Shown: piece after piece, positions 1 through 12,024 of the stretch | How the letters are laid out: each line of letters begins with the position of its first letter | How positions within the stretch are numbered: the stretch's first letter is position 1 | Notes under the pieces: model-generated | What the model was told of the DNA's origin: nothing | Seen by the model: the letters and a program-made list of their open reading frames with translations, nothing else | The model's database searches: none | Assembly: GCF_032362555.1 (NCBI RefSeq) | Contig: NC_083511.1 | Coordinates: 11,470,001 to 11,534,000, forward strand | DNA: 64,000 bases | Origin: Amyelois transitella | Lineage: Eukaryota; Arthropoda; Insecta; Lepidoptera; Pyralidae | Reading direction: 5' to 3' | Position numbers and translations under genes: made by a program

Positions 1-176
1 ATGATGAGAAAAGTTCTTTTTCTCATTGGCCTGGGACTTGGATGTTTATCTTTATGTATATGAGTATTTAATATAAAATATATTATGGTTGAGTTAGTGT
101 CTCGTAACACAAGACTCGAACTTACTTTGAGGCTTATTCAATCTGTGTAATTTGTCCCGTATATATTTATTTATTT
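1..176 (+). repeat. tRNA-derived SINE, 3' part (family B)
   Basis: The body and AT-rich tail match the copies at 33710-33962 and 42688-42931: a run after the tRNA-like head, a conserved block around 'cgtaacacaag', and a tail ending in 'cccgtatatatttattta'. The tRNA-like head would lie before the window start, so this copy is cut by the window edge. Confidence 0.8.
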
Positions 177-492
177 ATCTCTATTTTTTCTGCGATTTTC
201 TTGAACAGACATTTAGCTATTTATTGTCAGTTTGTAAAACACAACAAAAGGTTTGCAGCAATTAATTAATTGAAAAATGTTATGAATTTAAGATATATTA
301 TCATATTTTTACGTCTGAATGAGGTTTTCATGTCGTACATAATTTTCAAAGGATGTTTAATTTGATGATTGAAAAAACAGGTTAAAGTAATATTGCATTA
401 CGTGAGAAACAATATAACATTATATGAGAAACAATATAAAATTATCTGAGAAACATAATCTAATATATTTTCGCATTGTATGAAATTTTTAG

Positions 493-614
493 CCTCCATA
501 TTCACGAACGTCGACAATGTATCACTTATCTTCCGTCCCACTCTTATCTGTGAGATTAACCGCGGAGTAAGAGTGAAAGGGAAGATTTTATTTACATTCG
601 TGAATCGGCCCGCC
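493..614. repeat. Short imperfect inverted repeat (MITE-like)
   Basis: The two ends are imperfect reverse complements (left arm around 'attcacgaacg', right arm around 'cattcgtgaat'). A second inner pair lies around 'cactcttatctg' and 'gtaagagtg'. The segment could fold into a hairpin of about 120 bases and looks like a small non-autonomous DNA element. No target-site duplication is clear. Confidence 0.4.
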
Positions 615-2953
615 AGATGTAGGTAATTTGCAGATCATGTTTATTGATTTATACATTAACAGTCACTATTTTTTATTGTTTGCAAGTGTAGTAAATTGCC
701 AAGGTCTGGGACCAAGTGCGAAATATTTTTCATTTCACAAGATTGTAACATGTAAATTGTTAGTGAGCTACGTTTTTTTGTCCGGAGTGTAAGTAGACCT
801 TTGCACTGTATACGTTTAACAGGTGTAAATTGCTTACTTATCACCATCACACAGATTGTGGTCAAACGCACACATTTATCCAAAAGGTGATCGCATTATT
901 TGCCCCATTTTGGCTCAACTTACGTGCCGCGCAATGAAAATGGGCGAAAGTTCCGTAGTTCGAATGAAAACCTCGCAGATACCCACTGTGATAGATAAGT
1001 TTAGAAAATGTTATTTCTTCAAGCGAATGTGCGTAAACGCATAGCGTTGATCGCTATATTTTGAGGGCTGTGTCGCGTTCTGTCATCATCGCAAATGGTC
1101 ATCGCTGGAAAATTGGCGACTTTCGCACATCGTACTCGTAATTTTATATGCAAAAGTTTGTAAGGTGGTGTGTATGTGTGTTTGTTTCTCTTTCACGCAA
1201 AATCTACTGAAAGAATTTAGGTACAGGGGTAGAATATAACCTGGACTATACACAATAAGTACTTTTAATCCCGAAGGCTAGGCCGCAGCTAGTTTTCAAT
1301 ATTTATCTTTCGCTCTTGAGTCATTTTTGCAATTCCTCACTTTCGCAATGAGAAAATGACGATTTGACACAGTGACATTCTGCGAAATGACACAGGGATG
1401 ACCATTTGCGAAAATTACGAAATGCGTCGCAAATCTGCCGAGCGACTGCCGTCGCGCACGTTCAAAGCATTATTTAAGTATTCAAGCAGGTCTTTGTAAG
1501 ATAAAAACTATTGGGTTTTTGATCAAACGTAACAGACAAGCAAATTTTGGTGCATTCTTGCTTTTATATACTTAGAATTATTTTTAAGTGTAGGTATATA
1601 CGTACAATAAATGTAAAAGTGTAAAAAGTTGTAAAAATGTGTAAGAACTTTTGTGTACTTATAGCTTGATGTAGGCGTCTGAGAAATGAAATTGGGTTTT
1701 TTTATTACAATAATTGCTGTCAGTTTGATCAAAAACTGAAGTTACACAATAATTATGATCTAAGATTGTATTGTTAATTCAATCTATTTACATGTGTAAA
1801 ATTTTATTATTTGTTCAGCCTGGTGCATTATTTGGTTTTTATATTATTTAAATGCCTTATACATAAAATGTATGTATGTAAAATTTAATTTTTTATAGAG
1901 CAGCTCTACCAAAAATGCTTCGAAGTAATTTAGAATATAAGGTCTAAAGCACTTTAAGTATGGCGTCTTAAACCATAAAATTTGTTTAATGCATTTTCGG
2001 TTTGTTAAAAATAATGTATTGATGAGTTGGCATTCTATATGCATTTTGGGAGGGAATAGAAAATATTGTCAGTTATTTTTGACAGGTGTTAAACTGTAAT
2101 TAGCATAAAAGTACATAATCTGTATGTAAATCTCTCTCAAATCTCTGCGTGTTCCCGGTTGCATCATCGACAGAAGTGTTTCGGGGCCCAGGGTTCACCT
2201 TCGGAATATAATCTGCATGTAAATGGTAGATACTAAAATCAGAATGAATTAAGCCCAATATATGTATAATAAATCGGATGTATTTGTTAAACCATCTTTG
2301 CAATGTAAGTCAAGGAAGTGTTCTTACAAATTCATTTCATTATTCAGCCATTATTTTAAGAAATATCTGTTGGCATTGTTGTAAATAAAGAAATTACAGT
2401 GAACCGTTACAATTTACGTGGCAAACTTTTGGAAATTGAAATAATCTTTTCTATATTGAATTCTTCAGTAATTTTATTTATATATTGTGTTATTATAACA
2501 TTACTGTTATTCTATATGATTTTTTAATGAATTTTAAACATTCTTTATTATCAAATCATGAATTTTAATTATTAAAATGAAATGTTACGATTTTTTTTGT
2601 CAAATCAATGTTTTCTGTACAAATAGGTTTATGAGTTCCAATTTCATTATAAACATACCGATAAGTGAGTTTTCTTTTTAATTATAAATATTCGTACGTC
2701 GTGACGCTTTGTGGAACAAGTGTATTCGAATTTAAGAAAATATAGTAATGTTAAAACTTCAGATGTTTATCTTAGAGAAATTGTGTAAAGTGTGATTTAA
2801 TTAAGTTGTACAAATACTATATTATTATTTCTCTTTTCGGGGCTCCAATTTTGAAATCCAATGTATTTAAAATTTTGCTTCTGAATTGTGTACTTACCCA
2901 GTATTCGGAATAGTTTAAGAGTGTAGTAGTACTGAAAAATGTGTCGTTCTAAC
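615..2953. other. Anonymous AT-rich DNA without recognised gene
   Basis: No conserved protein or RNA gene is recognisable. Open frames are short and lack splice or homology support. The one structured part is an inverted pair of a 14-base motif (cgcaaatggtcatc) at 1090-1103 and 1397-1410, with further 'tgcgaaat' blocks between, suggesting a decayed repeat of about 350 bases. Confidence 0.5.
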
Positions 2954-2961
2954 TGATGCTA

Positions 2962-3205
2962 TAGATATGATAGATATACAAGGAGAGTGTGGAGGGAAAG
3001 GTCGGAGTGGGAAGACCTAGACGTATCTTGCTTAAGTCAAGGACGTCCTGGCAAAGGGTCAGGTCAAGAGTACCCGAAACCGCCGAGCTTGCATGAAGAG
3101 AGTTATGAATGTGGATGAAGCGAAGGAAGTATGCAGAGATCGTGGCAAATGGAAGGATGTGGTCTCTGCCTACCCCTCTGGCGTGATTTTATGTATGTAT
3201 GTAAA
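2962..3205 (+). repeat. LINE 3' fragment with (TATG)n tail
   Basis: This 5'-truncated copy encodes a decayed version of the reverse-transcriptase-protein C-terminus read more fully at 26743-27113, and ends in 'atgtatgtatgta'. The 8-base sequence tgatgcta is found at 2954-2961 and again at 3206-3213. That fits a target-site duplication from target-primed reverse transcription. Confidence 0.75.
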
Positions 3206-3384
3206 TGATGCTAATCACCACCAACAGTCGCCATAACGTTCTTATAATGCATTTAAATACTAATATTTAATTACCAGTCTTACCTGGAAAAGCGTGATTT
3301 TTGTATGTACATATTTACAACATAAAAGAACGTAAGATGCAAAATGGCCGTCACATAATTCCTATAGTTTGAAGTACACATGGC

Positions 3385-5226
3385 TTAACCCTTAAATGGA
3401 TGATTTTTTTTTCACGTTTTAAAAAAATATATTTGTGTAAAAGACGTGTCTAGGAAAAATTAGTAAAAAAATCTAGACATGAATTTACTATACTTTTTTT
3501 GCAATAATGTGAGTGTTGTTTATAAACAACATTGCGCATTCATTGATGTTTTGCAAGTATGGATAAAAATAAGAGTGGATATTGTTTTTGAAATGTATTT
3601 ATTTATTCTTCATTATGATATTTATAAAAACAATTGCTTTTTTTCGTATCACATAAAGATACACGACATTTTTGGCACATTTTAAATATAAAGCCTGAAC
3701 ATTTCGGGAATTTGCACCTCTGCTGCTTATCCAGCCAAACTGCCCAATGACATGTCTGATCTAATCTGACGTCTTTCAAAGGAATTGCTTGAGCTGGTCC
3801 ACGGAACTTCTTCATTACAAGTTCTCTTTGTATTGTGCTCCCACTAGGTCGACCACGTTTAGCGCCATTTGCAGGTAGACCCAATTTGCAGAGGGTTTCA
3901 GCAAGTTCTAGCCTGAATGGACCCAAATTGAGAAGTTGATCATTTCCTTTCATATTATTTACCTTCTTGAACATAACCCATGAATTTATAACTGCGAGGT
4001 CCAGGAAATGATAAAATAAGCGCATCGTCCACTTGCGGCTCTTGATTGTGATGTGATAACGACCTATAAATGAGTCTAATAAGTCCACGCCTCCCATGTG
4101 GGCATTGTACTCCTTGATTACTTTGGGGCATAGAATAGCAACTCTCTCTTTCTTCGATTTATCAAAGTGTGTGACTGTGGTTGCTGGTTCTGCTCCTACG
4201 TAAGTGGAAAGAAGGTTAACGGGCTTGTTATCTTTCCACACAACAGCACTTACGTCAATATCATACACAGTCGCCACGTTTTCCTCATAGAATCCTCTGG
4301 GTACGTTCTTTTTCATTATAGTGTTTTTTTCAGGCAATTTGCAGTTTCTCAATCGGTTAACTCTTACTGTTCCCAGTGAGAAAATTCCTTCTGTGAGAAA
4401 ATGCTTCCGGTATCTGAGTTTCTCCCCTAAAAATAAGGCTGTCTTCAGCAGTAACAAGATTCCGTTTTCGCCAAACCAGAGGTCGTTTAGAAATCCCTTG
4501 TGATCTACTCTGGGGTGCTGCTTCTTCGGCTTCCAAAATAGGAGGGTCTGGCATATTTTCATCGTTGTCGATGACAAGAGGAGGATCAGCATCCACTTTA
4601 TCAGACTGGGCATTCTCACCTTCATCACTATTTTCAAGGTCTCGAAGAACATCTCGAGCTGTTTGATAATAGTGACCTTCAGCCTCTACTTCGGAGTCTG
4701 ACCCGTCTAAGCCGTCTTCTGAATCTTCAAGAGTTTCTAAATACTTTGTAATTTCGCTTTCTAGTAATCGCGGCATGCTGAAAAGCAAAATAAAAATCCT
4801 TCACCAAACATGCGTTTATTTAGCAGGCAATGCGCATTGTAGTTTTCCTACAACATACCATATTTCGCCTTATTCAACAGTAGCATCAAGTTATTTTCAA
4901 TGTTTTACTACATAAACATGCAATTGAAGATATAATCAAGCAAATAAAGATATGTTTTATACTTACAATATATTTTATCAAAGTCCGAACACAGCTACAA
5001 AATTTAGTTTCGCGCCACTAGAAAACTTTTCTTCAAAGTGACATTTGACATTACCTTTTTTTCAGATGCATAAAAATATTGGATAGTGTCAACATTAAAG
5101 AAAGTACAAAATTCGTTCAGAAATAAGAACTAGTTGTCAAAAATAACAAAACATAATTAGAAGGTCAATTTTATCTGTGATGTTTAGTATGTTGTTTAAA
5201 AACAACATTATCCATTTAAGGGTTAA
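3385..5226 (-). mobile_element. piggyBac-type DNA transposon, internally deleted
   Basis: The element is bounded by TTAA target duplications (3385-3388 and 5223-5226) and perfect 13-base terminal inverted repeats starting CCCTTAAATGGAT. Just inside each end is a near-identical palindrome, gttgtttataaacaac near 3515 and gttgtttaaaaacaac near 5191, which probably act as subterminal transposase-binding sites. On the minus strand a promoter-side donor (about 4968) and an acceptor (4778-4779) suggest a 5' UTR intron before the transposase start at 4776. The transposase has lost its middle, so the element is not autonomous, but its intact ends could still be mobilised by a related source. Confidence 0.93.
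3603..4776 (-). pseudogene. piggyBac transposase, deleted and frameshifted
   Basis: The family cuts and pastes DNA at TTAA using a DDD catalytic core. The N-terminal part (4776 down to about 4500) is a Ser/Asp/Glu-rich leader typical of the family, starting MPRLLESEITKYLE. The C-terminal part continues in another frame from about 4520 to 3603. It has the conserved GTVRVNR block, the CPKVIKEYNAHMGGVDLLD block with the third catalytic Asp, a KSRKWTMRLFYHFLD helix and a cysteine-rich finger (CxxC...CxxC...C...FYKYH). Between the halves about 200 residues are missing compared with a usual length near 580, including the regions of the first two catalytic Asp residues. The protein must be inactive. 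Confidence 0.9.
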
Positions 5227-6054
5227 TATTCCGAGTTTGAGTGAGTTTTATAAATGCAGTCGTAAATATTCATTCCAGAACGATCTGAAAAATTGTGAAA
5301 CAATAATAATTATGAAGTGAGCGGGCAGACTTAGATTCCTATTAGTCGTAGTATGCGCACGTGGCCGAGAGGCGCGCGCGCAAACAATTCCGTTAGGTTT
5401 ACGATGGGTGTGCAGACTTCTCAGAAAATAAATATTTTAATGAATTTACTTTTTTGTTTTATTTTGACTTTACCTGCCACTACAGTTGAACGTGCCCCTT
5501 TCAGTTTTTTCCAACACCCGTTAACCCCGTTAAGGGGATAGACAGAAGATACAAAAGTGAAGGCAAAGAAATCATGTTCTGACATTAGTTGGTCGAATAG
5601 TTTGTTAAATCTCGTTCACATTTGGGTTCCCGTCAAATCTAGGAACTAGAATACTTTGTTAATTCTACCTATACCGGAATGATCACAAGGCGGAGCGGCG
5701 GGCCTTGAATTTCGAGATTAAATTCCAAACTATCACCATCTAAATGTGTATTCTAGTCAAATCTAGACAACCTTACTAAGCTAGGGCTCCTAAATTCTCA
5801 CTGATAGCAAATCTTGGATGCGAGTTATGGAACTAGGAAAAGAAAATGACAGAATTATATGTTACAGGATTATAAGGCAACTGAAGATATTTCATTCTAT
5901 AATACTTACATACTGGTATACATGTTCTGGTTTCTCTGGTGCATCAATGTCTGAATACGCCTGGTGACTGCAGCTTCTTGAAGTTCTGATAGTTGAAGTA
6001 GTTTTCACAATTCACTGACTCTACATTCATTTTTTATAAAAATTCCTATTTTTA
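5227..6054. other. Anonymous intergenic DNA
   Basis: No gene is recognised. It includes a GC-richer patch near 5350-5400 and an inverted pair of 'tctag' containing blocks near 5640 and 5755. Nothing has splice or protein-homology support. Confidence 0.4.
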
Positions 6055-6320
6055 CCCGAGTACAGCGAAGCAAAAAGGAGGGTTATGATTTTGACCTATA
6101 TGTAATACTAGACGCCGCCTGCGACTTCGTCCGCATGGAAACCCTATCAATCCTGCGGAAACTCCTTGATAAAAAGCCTATTATGTTATTCTGGGTCTTC
6201 TACATACCAAATTTCATCGTAATCGGTTTGCAGTAGTTTTTGCGTGAAAGAGTAACAAACATCCATACTAACATCCTGACATACTCACAAACTTTCGCAT
6301 TTATAATATTAGTAAGATAA
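6055..6320 (+). repeat. RTE-like LINE 3' fragment
   Basis: It contains the block 'cgacttcgtccgcatgga', then 'aaatttcatcgtaatcggt' and a tail of 'ttataatattagtaaga'. This is the common 3' end of lepidopteran RTE-type non-LTR elements. The related copy at 52845-53115 shares the cgacttcgtccg block. Confidence 0.7.
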
Positions 6321-7034
6321 TAAAGGATTCAAAACAAATAATGGTGTTAGCTTGAACTGTGAGCACAAATGGGACAGAATTAGTCGCAACGTTAGAAATT
6401 TAAAACATTTTGCGAAAAAAAAAAAAAAAAAACACGCGGCCGAACTGATCATTCTAAGTTTGAAAATAGATTTCAGATTTTAATCAGTAGGTTGGTATAA
6501 GTTCTTTATATGAAAAATCAGTGGCGTGAATTTGAAAACGAAGGTACCTAAGTAATTGCAAGTGAATATTTGTTTGAAATGGGCTTACCTACATGTAGAA
6601 TGTGTTGTTTTTATTTATTGACATTTGCTTATGTCTCAAATGAATAGGGTAAATATACGGCTTCGTTGCATTGATATAAGCGTAATTTCATAGGTACCTA
6701 TCATGAACATGTCGCGAGTAATGAAAAATCATTTGTATAAAATATTATATTTCAGTGGCTCGCCTACGTGGCGTATTGTTCCAAATTATGTCACACCAAT
6801 TGTCGTGGCCAAGAGTCCAGAGTTAGGCTTTTTTGGTTGCCCGTACGGCCTATCAGCCTATATATAATAAAAAGCCTTTACTTCGCGAATCGAAGACACG
6901 AGAAATAATAACTCGCGTAATAACGGCAATGGATAACGCGATAATGGACGTAAGAGGCGACCGAAAATAATTGGCATTCCATTGAGCGAATACCTATGTA
7001 CTTCAGCGTCAACAACCGACCTTTATGGTCAAAT

Positions 7035-7112
7035 GTTCAAAGCGCGGCCATTCAGTCTTTTCTAGACTGTAGGATCCGTCTACCCCGTCAAGAATAAAGA
7101 CGTGATATAAGT
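7035..7112 (+). repeat. SINE family A, 3' fragment
   Basis: It matches the 3' third of the family A consensus: 'ggccattcagtcttttc', then 'gtctaccccg' and 'aagacgtgatata'. It is diverged and lacks the (TATG)n tail. Confidence 0.65.
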
Positions 7113-7270
7113 ATATCAGGGGCGACCTGGCATCCACACCTGCATATCATTCCACTGAGCATCACCGATTATTACGCAACAGTTTCAGATAAGCCTCATA
7201 AGGCGGACAGGCACATTAGCGCCAGTGTCAATGAAAAAAAACAAACGAATACTCTGACACCGTGTCAAGA

Positions 7271-7276
7271 TTTATT
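7271..7276 (-). terminator. Poly(A) signal of RPS27A
   Basis: AATAAA on the minus strand, about 45 bases past the RPS27A stop codon. Confidence 0.75.
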
Positions 7277-7318
7277 CAAATCCATCCTACACAGCGGTCT
7301 GAGCGAGTCTTAGCCTAT

Positions 7319-8796
<1,478 letters not shown>

Positions 8797-9204
8797 TCAC
8801 CTGAGGAAATAGAGAAGAAAAATAAGGAAATGATGATATGTTCATTAAAAGACAATAATAACTTTTGAGTCATTTTGAATTTGTCAAATATTGAGTTTCA
8901 AACCAGAAAAGACAGTGGTAGTATAGTTCTATGTATACCTATACTCATAAGATTTGTGTGAGGCAGTCAAATATTTGACTAGAGAATGTTTTCAGTGTGT
9001 GTTATGTATCACATCATACAATCAGTCTTCGATAGATCCTAAGCTGATGAAGAATAAATACAATCAGAAATATGAAAGGATATACAGTTTATTTCTTTAG
9101 TTAAAAGATTTTGTTCTTTAAAAAAAAACAGTAAATGAAAAGATTTTTAGAAAAATTACTGAAATTTGCTAAGTAGGTACCTACTAATTTCAATAATATT
9201 CCTT

Positions 9205-9350
9205 TTTATTCTTCTTCGGCAAATATTCGTCCACTGCCGGGCATATGCCTCGAAAAATCTTTTCACCTAGTTCTATCAAAAGATTTTCCCGCCCATGTTA
9301 TTCCAGCATGGTTTTTAATGTCATCTGATTAGCGATCCTTTTTATAACTA
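9205..9350. repeat. Common lepidopteran interspersed repeat fragment
   Basis: It contains the block 'gtccactgccgggcatatgc', a very common interspersed-repeat motif in moth genomes, and the related 'cagcatggtttttaatgtc'. The element class is not certain; it is probably a LINE-derived fragment. Confidence 0.45.
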
Positions 9351-9492
9351 GCAACATTACAACAATACAGCTGACAACTAAAAAGATGAATCATCTTTTT
9401 ATTACACAAGATTGTGCCTACATTTAATTATAAAATAAATAAAAGCTGAATTGAAAAACAATGTTTGATTTTTTATAATTTATTAGTCCAAC

Positions 9493-10272
9493 TCAAACTA
9501 ACAGTACAGCATTAATGCAACCATCATTCTCTGGATTGTTCGTGACCTGTGCGTACTTTCCCCAGACAACCTTGCCGGCCTGCGTCACCAGTCCAAGCTC
9601 TGAGATGTTCACCTCAATCACCGTACCCTTGGTGATGACACCGAGGCTGGTGTACATCTGCGAGCTGGGGTTCTTCTTCACTCCAATGATCGGTAAACAA
9701 AACGTAGCCTTCAATTCCGGATGTGTAACATGAGCCTTCTTGAACCTCAAAGCCATCGGCCTGATGAACCTCTCAAACTTTGGAGGCTTCCGGGTGAAGT
9801 TCTCACCGACAAATGTCACTTTGGTTACCATACGCTTCCACGCTTTCCTCTTAGATTTACCAGACTTCAACACTTTGAAAACTTCCGCATCAGCTTGTGC
9901 TCTCACTTTTGGTATTGGAACATCCCATTTACCAGCTTTCTCTTTGCGTTTTTGTTTGATCATGTTCGAAAGCACTTTAGCTCGTGACTGTACATCTCTG
10001 TCCAAGAGGTACACGGGCAGCGCTCCTTTGGAAACCTTTTCTGTGTTTTCCTTCACATTTCTCTCTTCGTGCGCTTTGATCTTCTTTTTCATTTGAATCT
10101 TTTCATTGCGCCGCTCTTTGTTGAAGAGTTTGGCTTTGATGCCGCGTAATTTGCGGGCCTTCTCGGCACGTTTGTGGGGCTCGCGGGCCTCCCGCTTGCG
10201 TTTTCGCTCCTCATAGTCGAGTCGACGACCGTAAAGCTTTTGATGGCGCTCAATATATTCGTTCTGCGGCAT
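9493..10272 (-). CDS. NSA2: Ribosome biogenesis protein NSA2 homolog
   Basis: NSA2 (TINP1 in vertebrates) is a nucleolar assembly factor that joins pre-60S particles and is needed for 27S rRNA processing. The reading frame of 259 residues is uninterrupted and matches the usual length of about 260. The start [20 protein letters not shown] is the conserved N-terminus. Residues 18-80 are a very basic helical region, the middle holds the conserved [20 protein letters not shown] block, and the C-terminal S8e-like barrel ends in the conserved GCINAVLLV. The coding region has no intron. A minus-strand AATAAA (9479-9484) lies only about 9 bases past the stop. A splice acceptor just 5' of the start (about 10294, 'ttttgttgtag') implies an upstream 5' UTR exon. 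Confidence 0.97.
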   Translation of the reverse strand: MPQNEYIERHQKLYGRRLDYEERKRKREAREPHKRAEKARKLRGIKAKLFNKERRNEKIQMKKKIKAHEERNVKENTEKVSKGALPVYLLDRDVQSRAKVLSNMIKQKRKEKAGKWDVPIPKVRAQADAEVFKVLKSGKSKRKAWKRMVTKVTFVGENFTRKPPKFERFIRPMALRFKKAHVTHPELKATFCLPIIGVKKNPSSQMYTSLGVITKGTVIEVNISELGLVTQAGKVVWGKYAQVTNNPENDGCINAVLLV

Positions 10273-10710
10273 TGTGGTTGCTTATTCGGCAACTACAACA
10301 AAATTAGTTGGCATCAAATGCTTTGTAATGTGTGCACGGATACGAAACACTGTTGTAAGTTAACAATACACAATCATAACCTCTTCAATGTTTTTTTTTT
10401 CATCGGCCACTAAAGTTTTATCCAACGTGTTCTTATCACTTTATATTCGATAAATTGATTGAATGAAGATGAATTTGTTTACCTACATTCAGTAACCAAA
10501 TTAGTCTGAAAATCGGCAAGAAATCACAATCGCGTCCACGTTCCACGTGCGAAATTATTGTAGTTGTAAATTTACAGCATATATACGGAAATGATAATAA
10601 CTAAGAAAATAATAACGTACCGAGTAAGAATAACGTAAATAAAGGGTGATTCTTGCAGCAGAATTAAATTGAAATTTTATAAATTCTTGGATAAAAACTA
10701 ATGAACTCAC

Positions 10711-10745
10711 CTTAGTCCGACACCATGCCACACGGAAAAGGGAAA
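10711..10745 (-). other. Putative 5' UTR exon of NSA2 with TOP-like start
   Basis: On the minus strand this segment reads through 'cccttttccgtgtggcatgg' and ends in ACTAAG followed by a good donor, GTGAGT. The pyrimidine-rich start resembles the 5' TOP tract of translation-machinery genes. The acceptor about 420 bases downstream, 21 bases before the NSA2 ATG, is the simplest partner. It could instead serve RPS27A. Confidence 0.5.
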
Positions 10746-10761
10746 CGTCGAATGGAAACAT

Positions 10762-11985
10762 GAATATGACATTATCTTTTCAGTGTTGCCAACCCTTGCC
10801 ATTTACGCATTTCGCTGAGGTTTCTCCAAATATTTATTATTAGTTCTATATAGAATTAGTTATTTTGTTTATATTCCTTCCACCGTAAAATCCTTGATAA
10901 TCGCGTAGCTCAAAAAATAAAACATTAAAAATAAACAGGCTTTCGACGATGCAGCAGGAAAATGCGTGAATTAATTAACAAACAAAATACGTAACTTCTA
11001 CATTGGATACCTATGTTTTAATAATGAAATGGAAGTTGTTAAAACAATTTTTGATTATGACAATATTGTGACAAATATTTTCTGTTCAGAGGGAGACTCA
11101 AACTGTAATAAAAATATATGTTGAAAATTAAGTAAACAAGTACCTACTTGTTAACTTAATTTTCAATTTAAAATCACCATGCATTTAAATTTATATAAAT
11201 CTATAACTAATATTAAAACTATGTAAAACTATATAAAACTATTTCATTGTCTCTAAGATATAAGATTAATTTGATATTTATATTAAGTATTTCAAAACCT
11301 GTAGAACATGTTAAAATATAAGAACGTTAAGATATAAGAACTAGCTATGTTCAACATTTTTTAAAGGGTGATCGGGTTCTGAAACATTGATGCGGATAGC
11401 GAAACCAGCAAGACGAAAAGATTTGATGTATTGTGTGTTGGTATGTACTCAAATTAAGCATCGAGTAATTTTTTATTATCATGCATATATGATCGACTTT
11501 GCGACATTCGCGTAGATTTGGTTTTTCCAATTTCTTTTTGACTTATAAAAGAAAAGAAAAATCTTACCCAAAAACTACTATATCTCGCCATGAAATATGT
11601 AACTGGTAACACTACGTACTTAGTTTATCAAGTTGGCGACCGCTACTTCCTACGAATGTCGCTCGCTCGGTTGTCGGTCTCGTTCTATGACGTCACTTTT
11701 TTTGTCATGGCCCGCTCTGGTGCCATTTATATATTGTAAATTGTACTTGATTTAGGTTTTGTCTTACTTTTAGTTTGTTTCTTGTTTTTGGTGTAAAATA
11801 GTTTGGTTTATTTAGATTATTTCTTATTAAAAAGATAAATCCAATGCTAACGTAAAGCAACAAGTCAAACAACATAGTCGTTGATTAGCATGTTAGTGAC
11901 GCTGAAAAGATACTTGTTCTAAAAATACCAATCAAGTGATTACTTTTTTTTTTAACTAATTACGCCTGTCTGCCCACCTTATATT
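10762..11985. other. Intergenic DNA with candidate promoter of the MDM2-like gene
   Basis: Mostly AT-rich with no recognised coding sequence. At 11630-11720 there is a GC-richer patch with a perfect CRE-like TGACGTCA at 11688-11695. It lies about 300 bases before the first recognised MDM2-like exon, so it could be the promoter. I searched here for exons of a p53-binding domain and saw none. Confidence 0.35.
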
Positions 11986-12024
11986 CAAGTGTTTATTCGG
12001 CACAAGAAACACAATATTTTAATT

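Noticed and set aside
9515..10096. Plus-strand frames of 72-118 residues
   Set aside because: They are shadows on the opposite strand of the NSA2 coding region.
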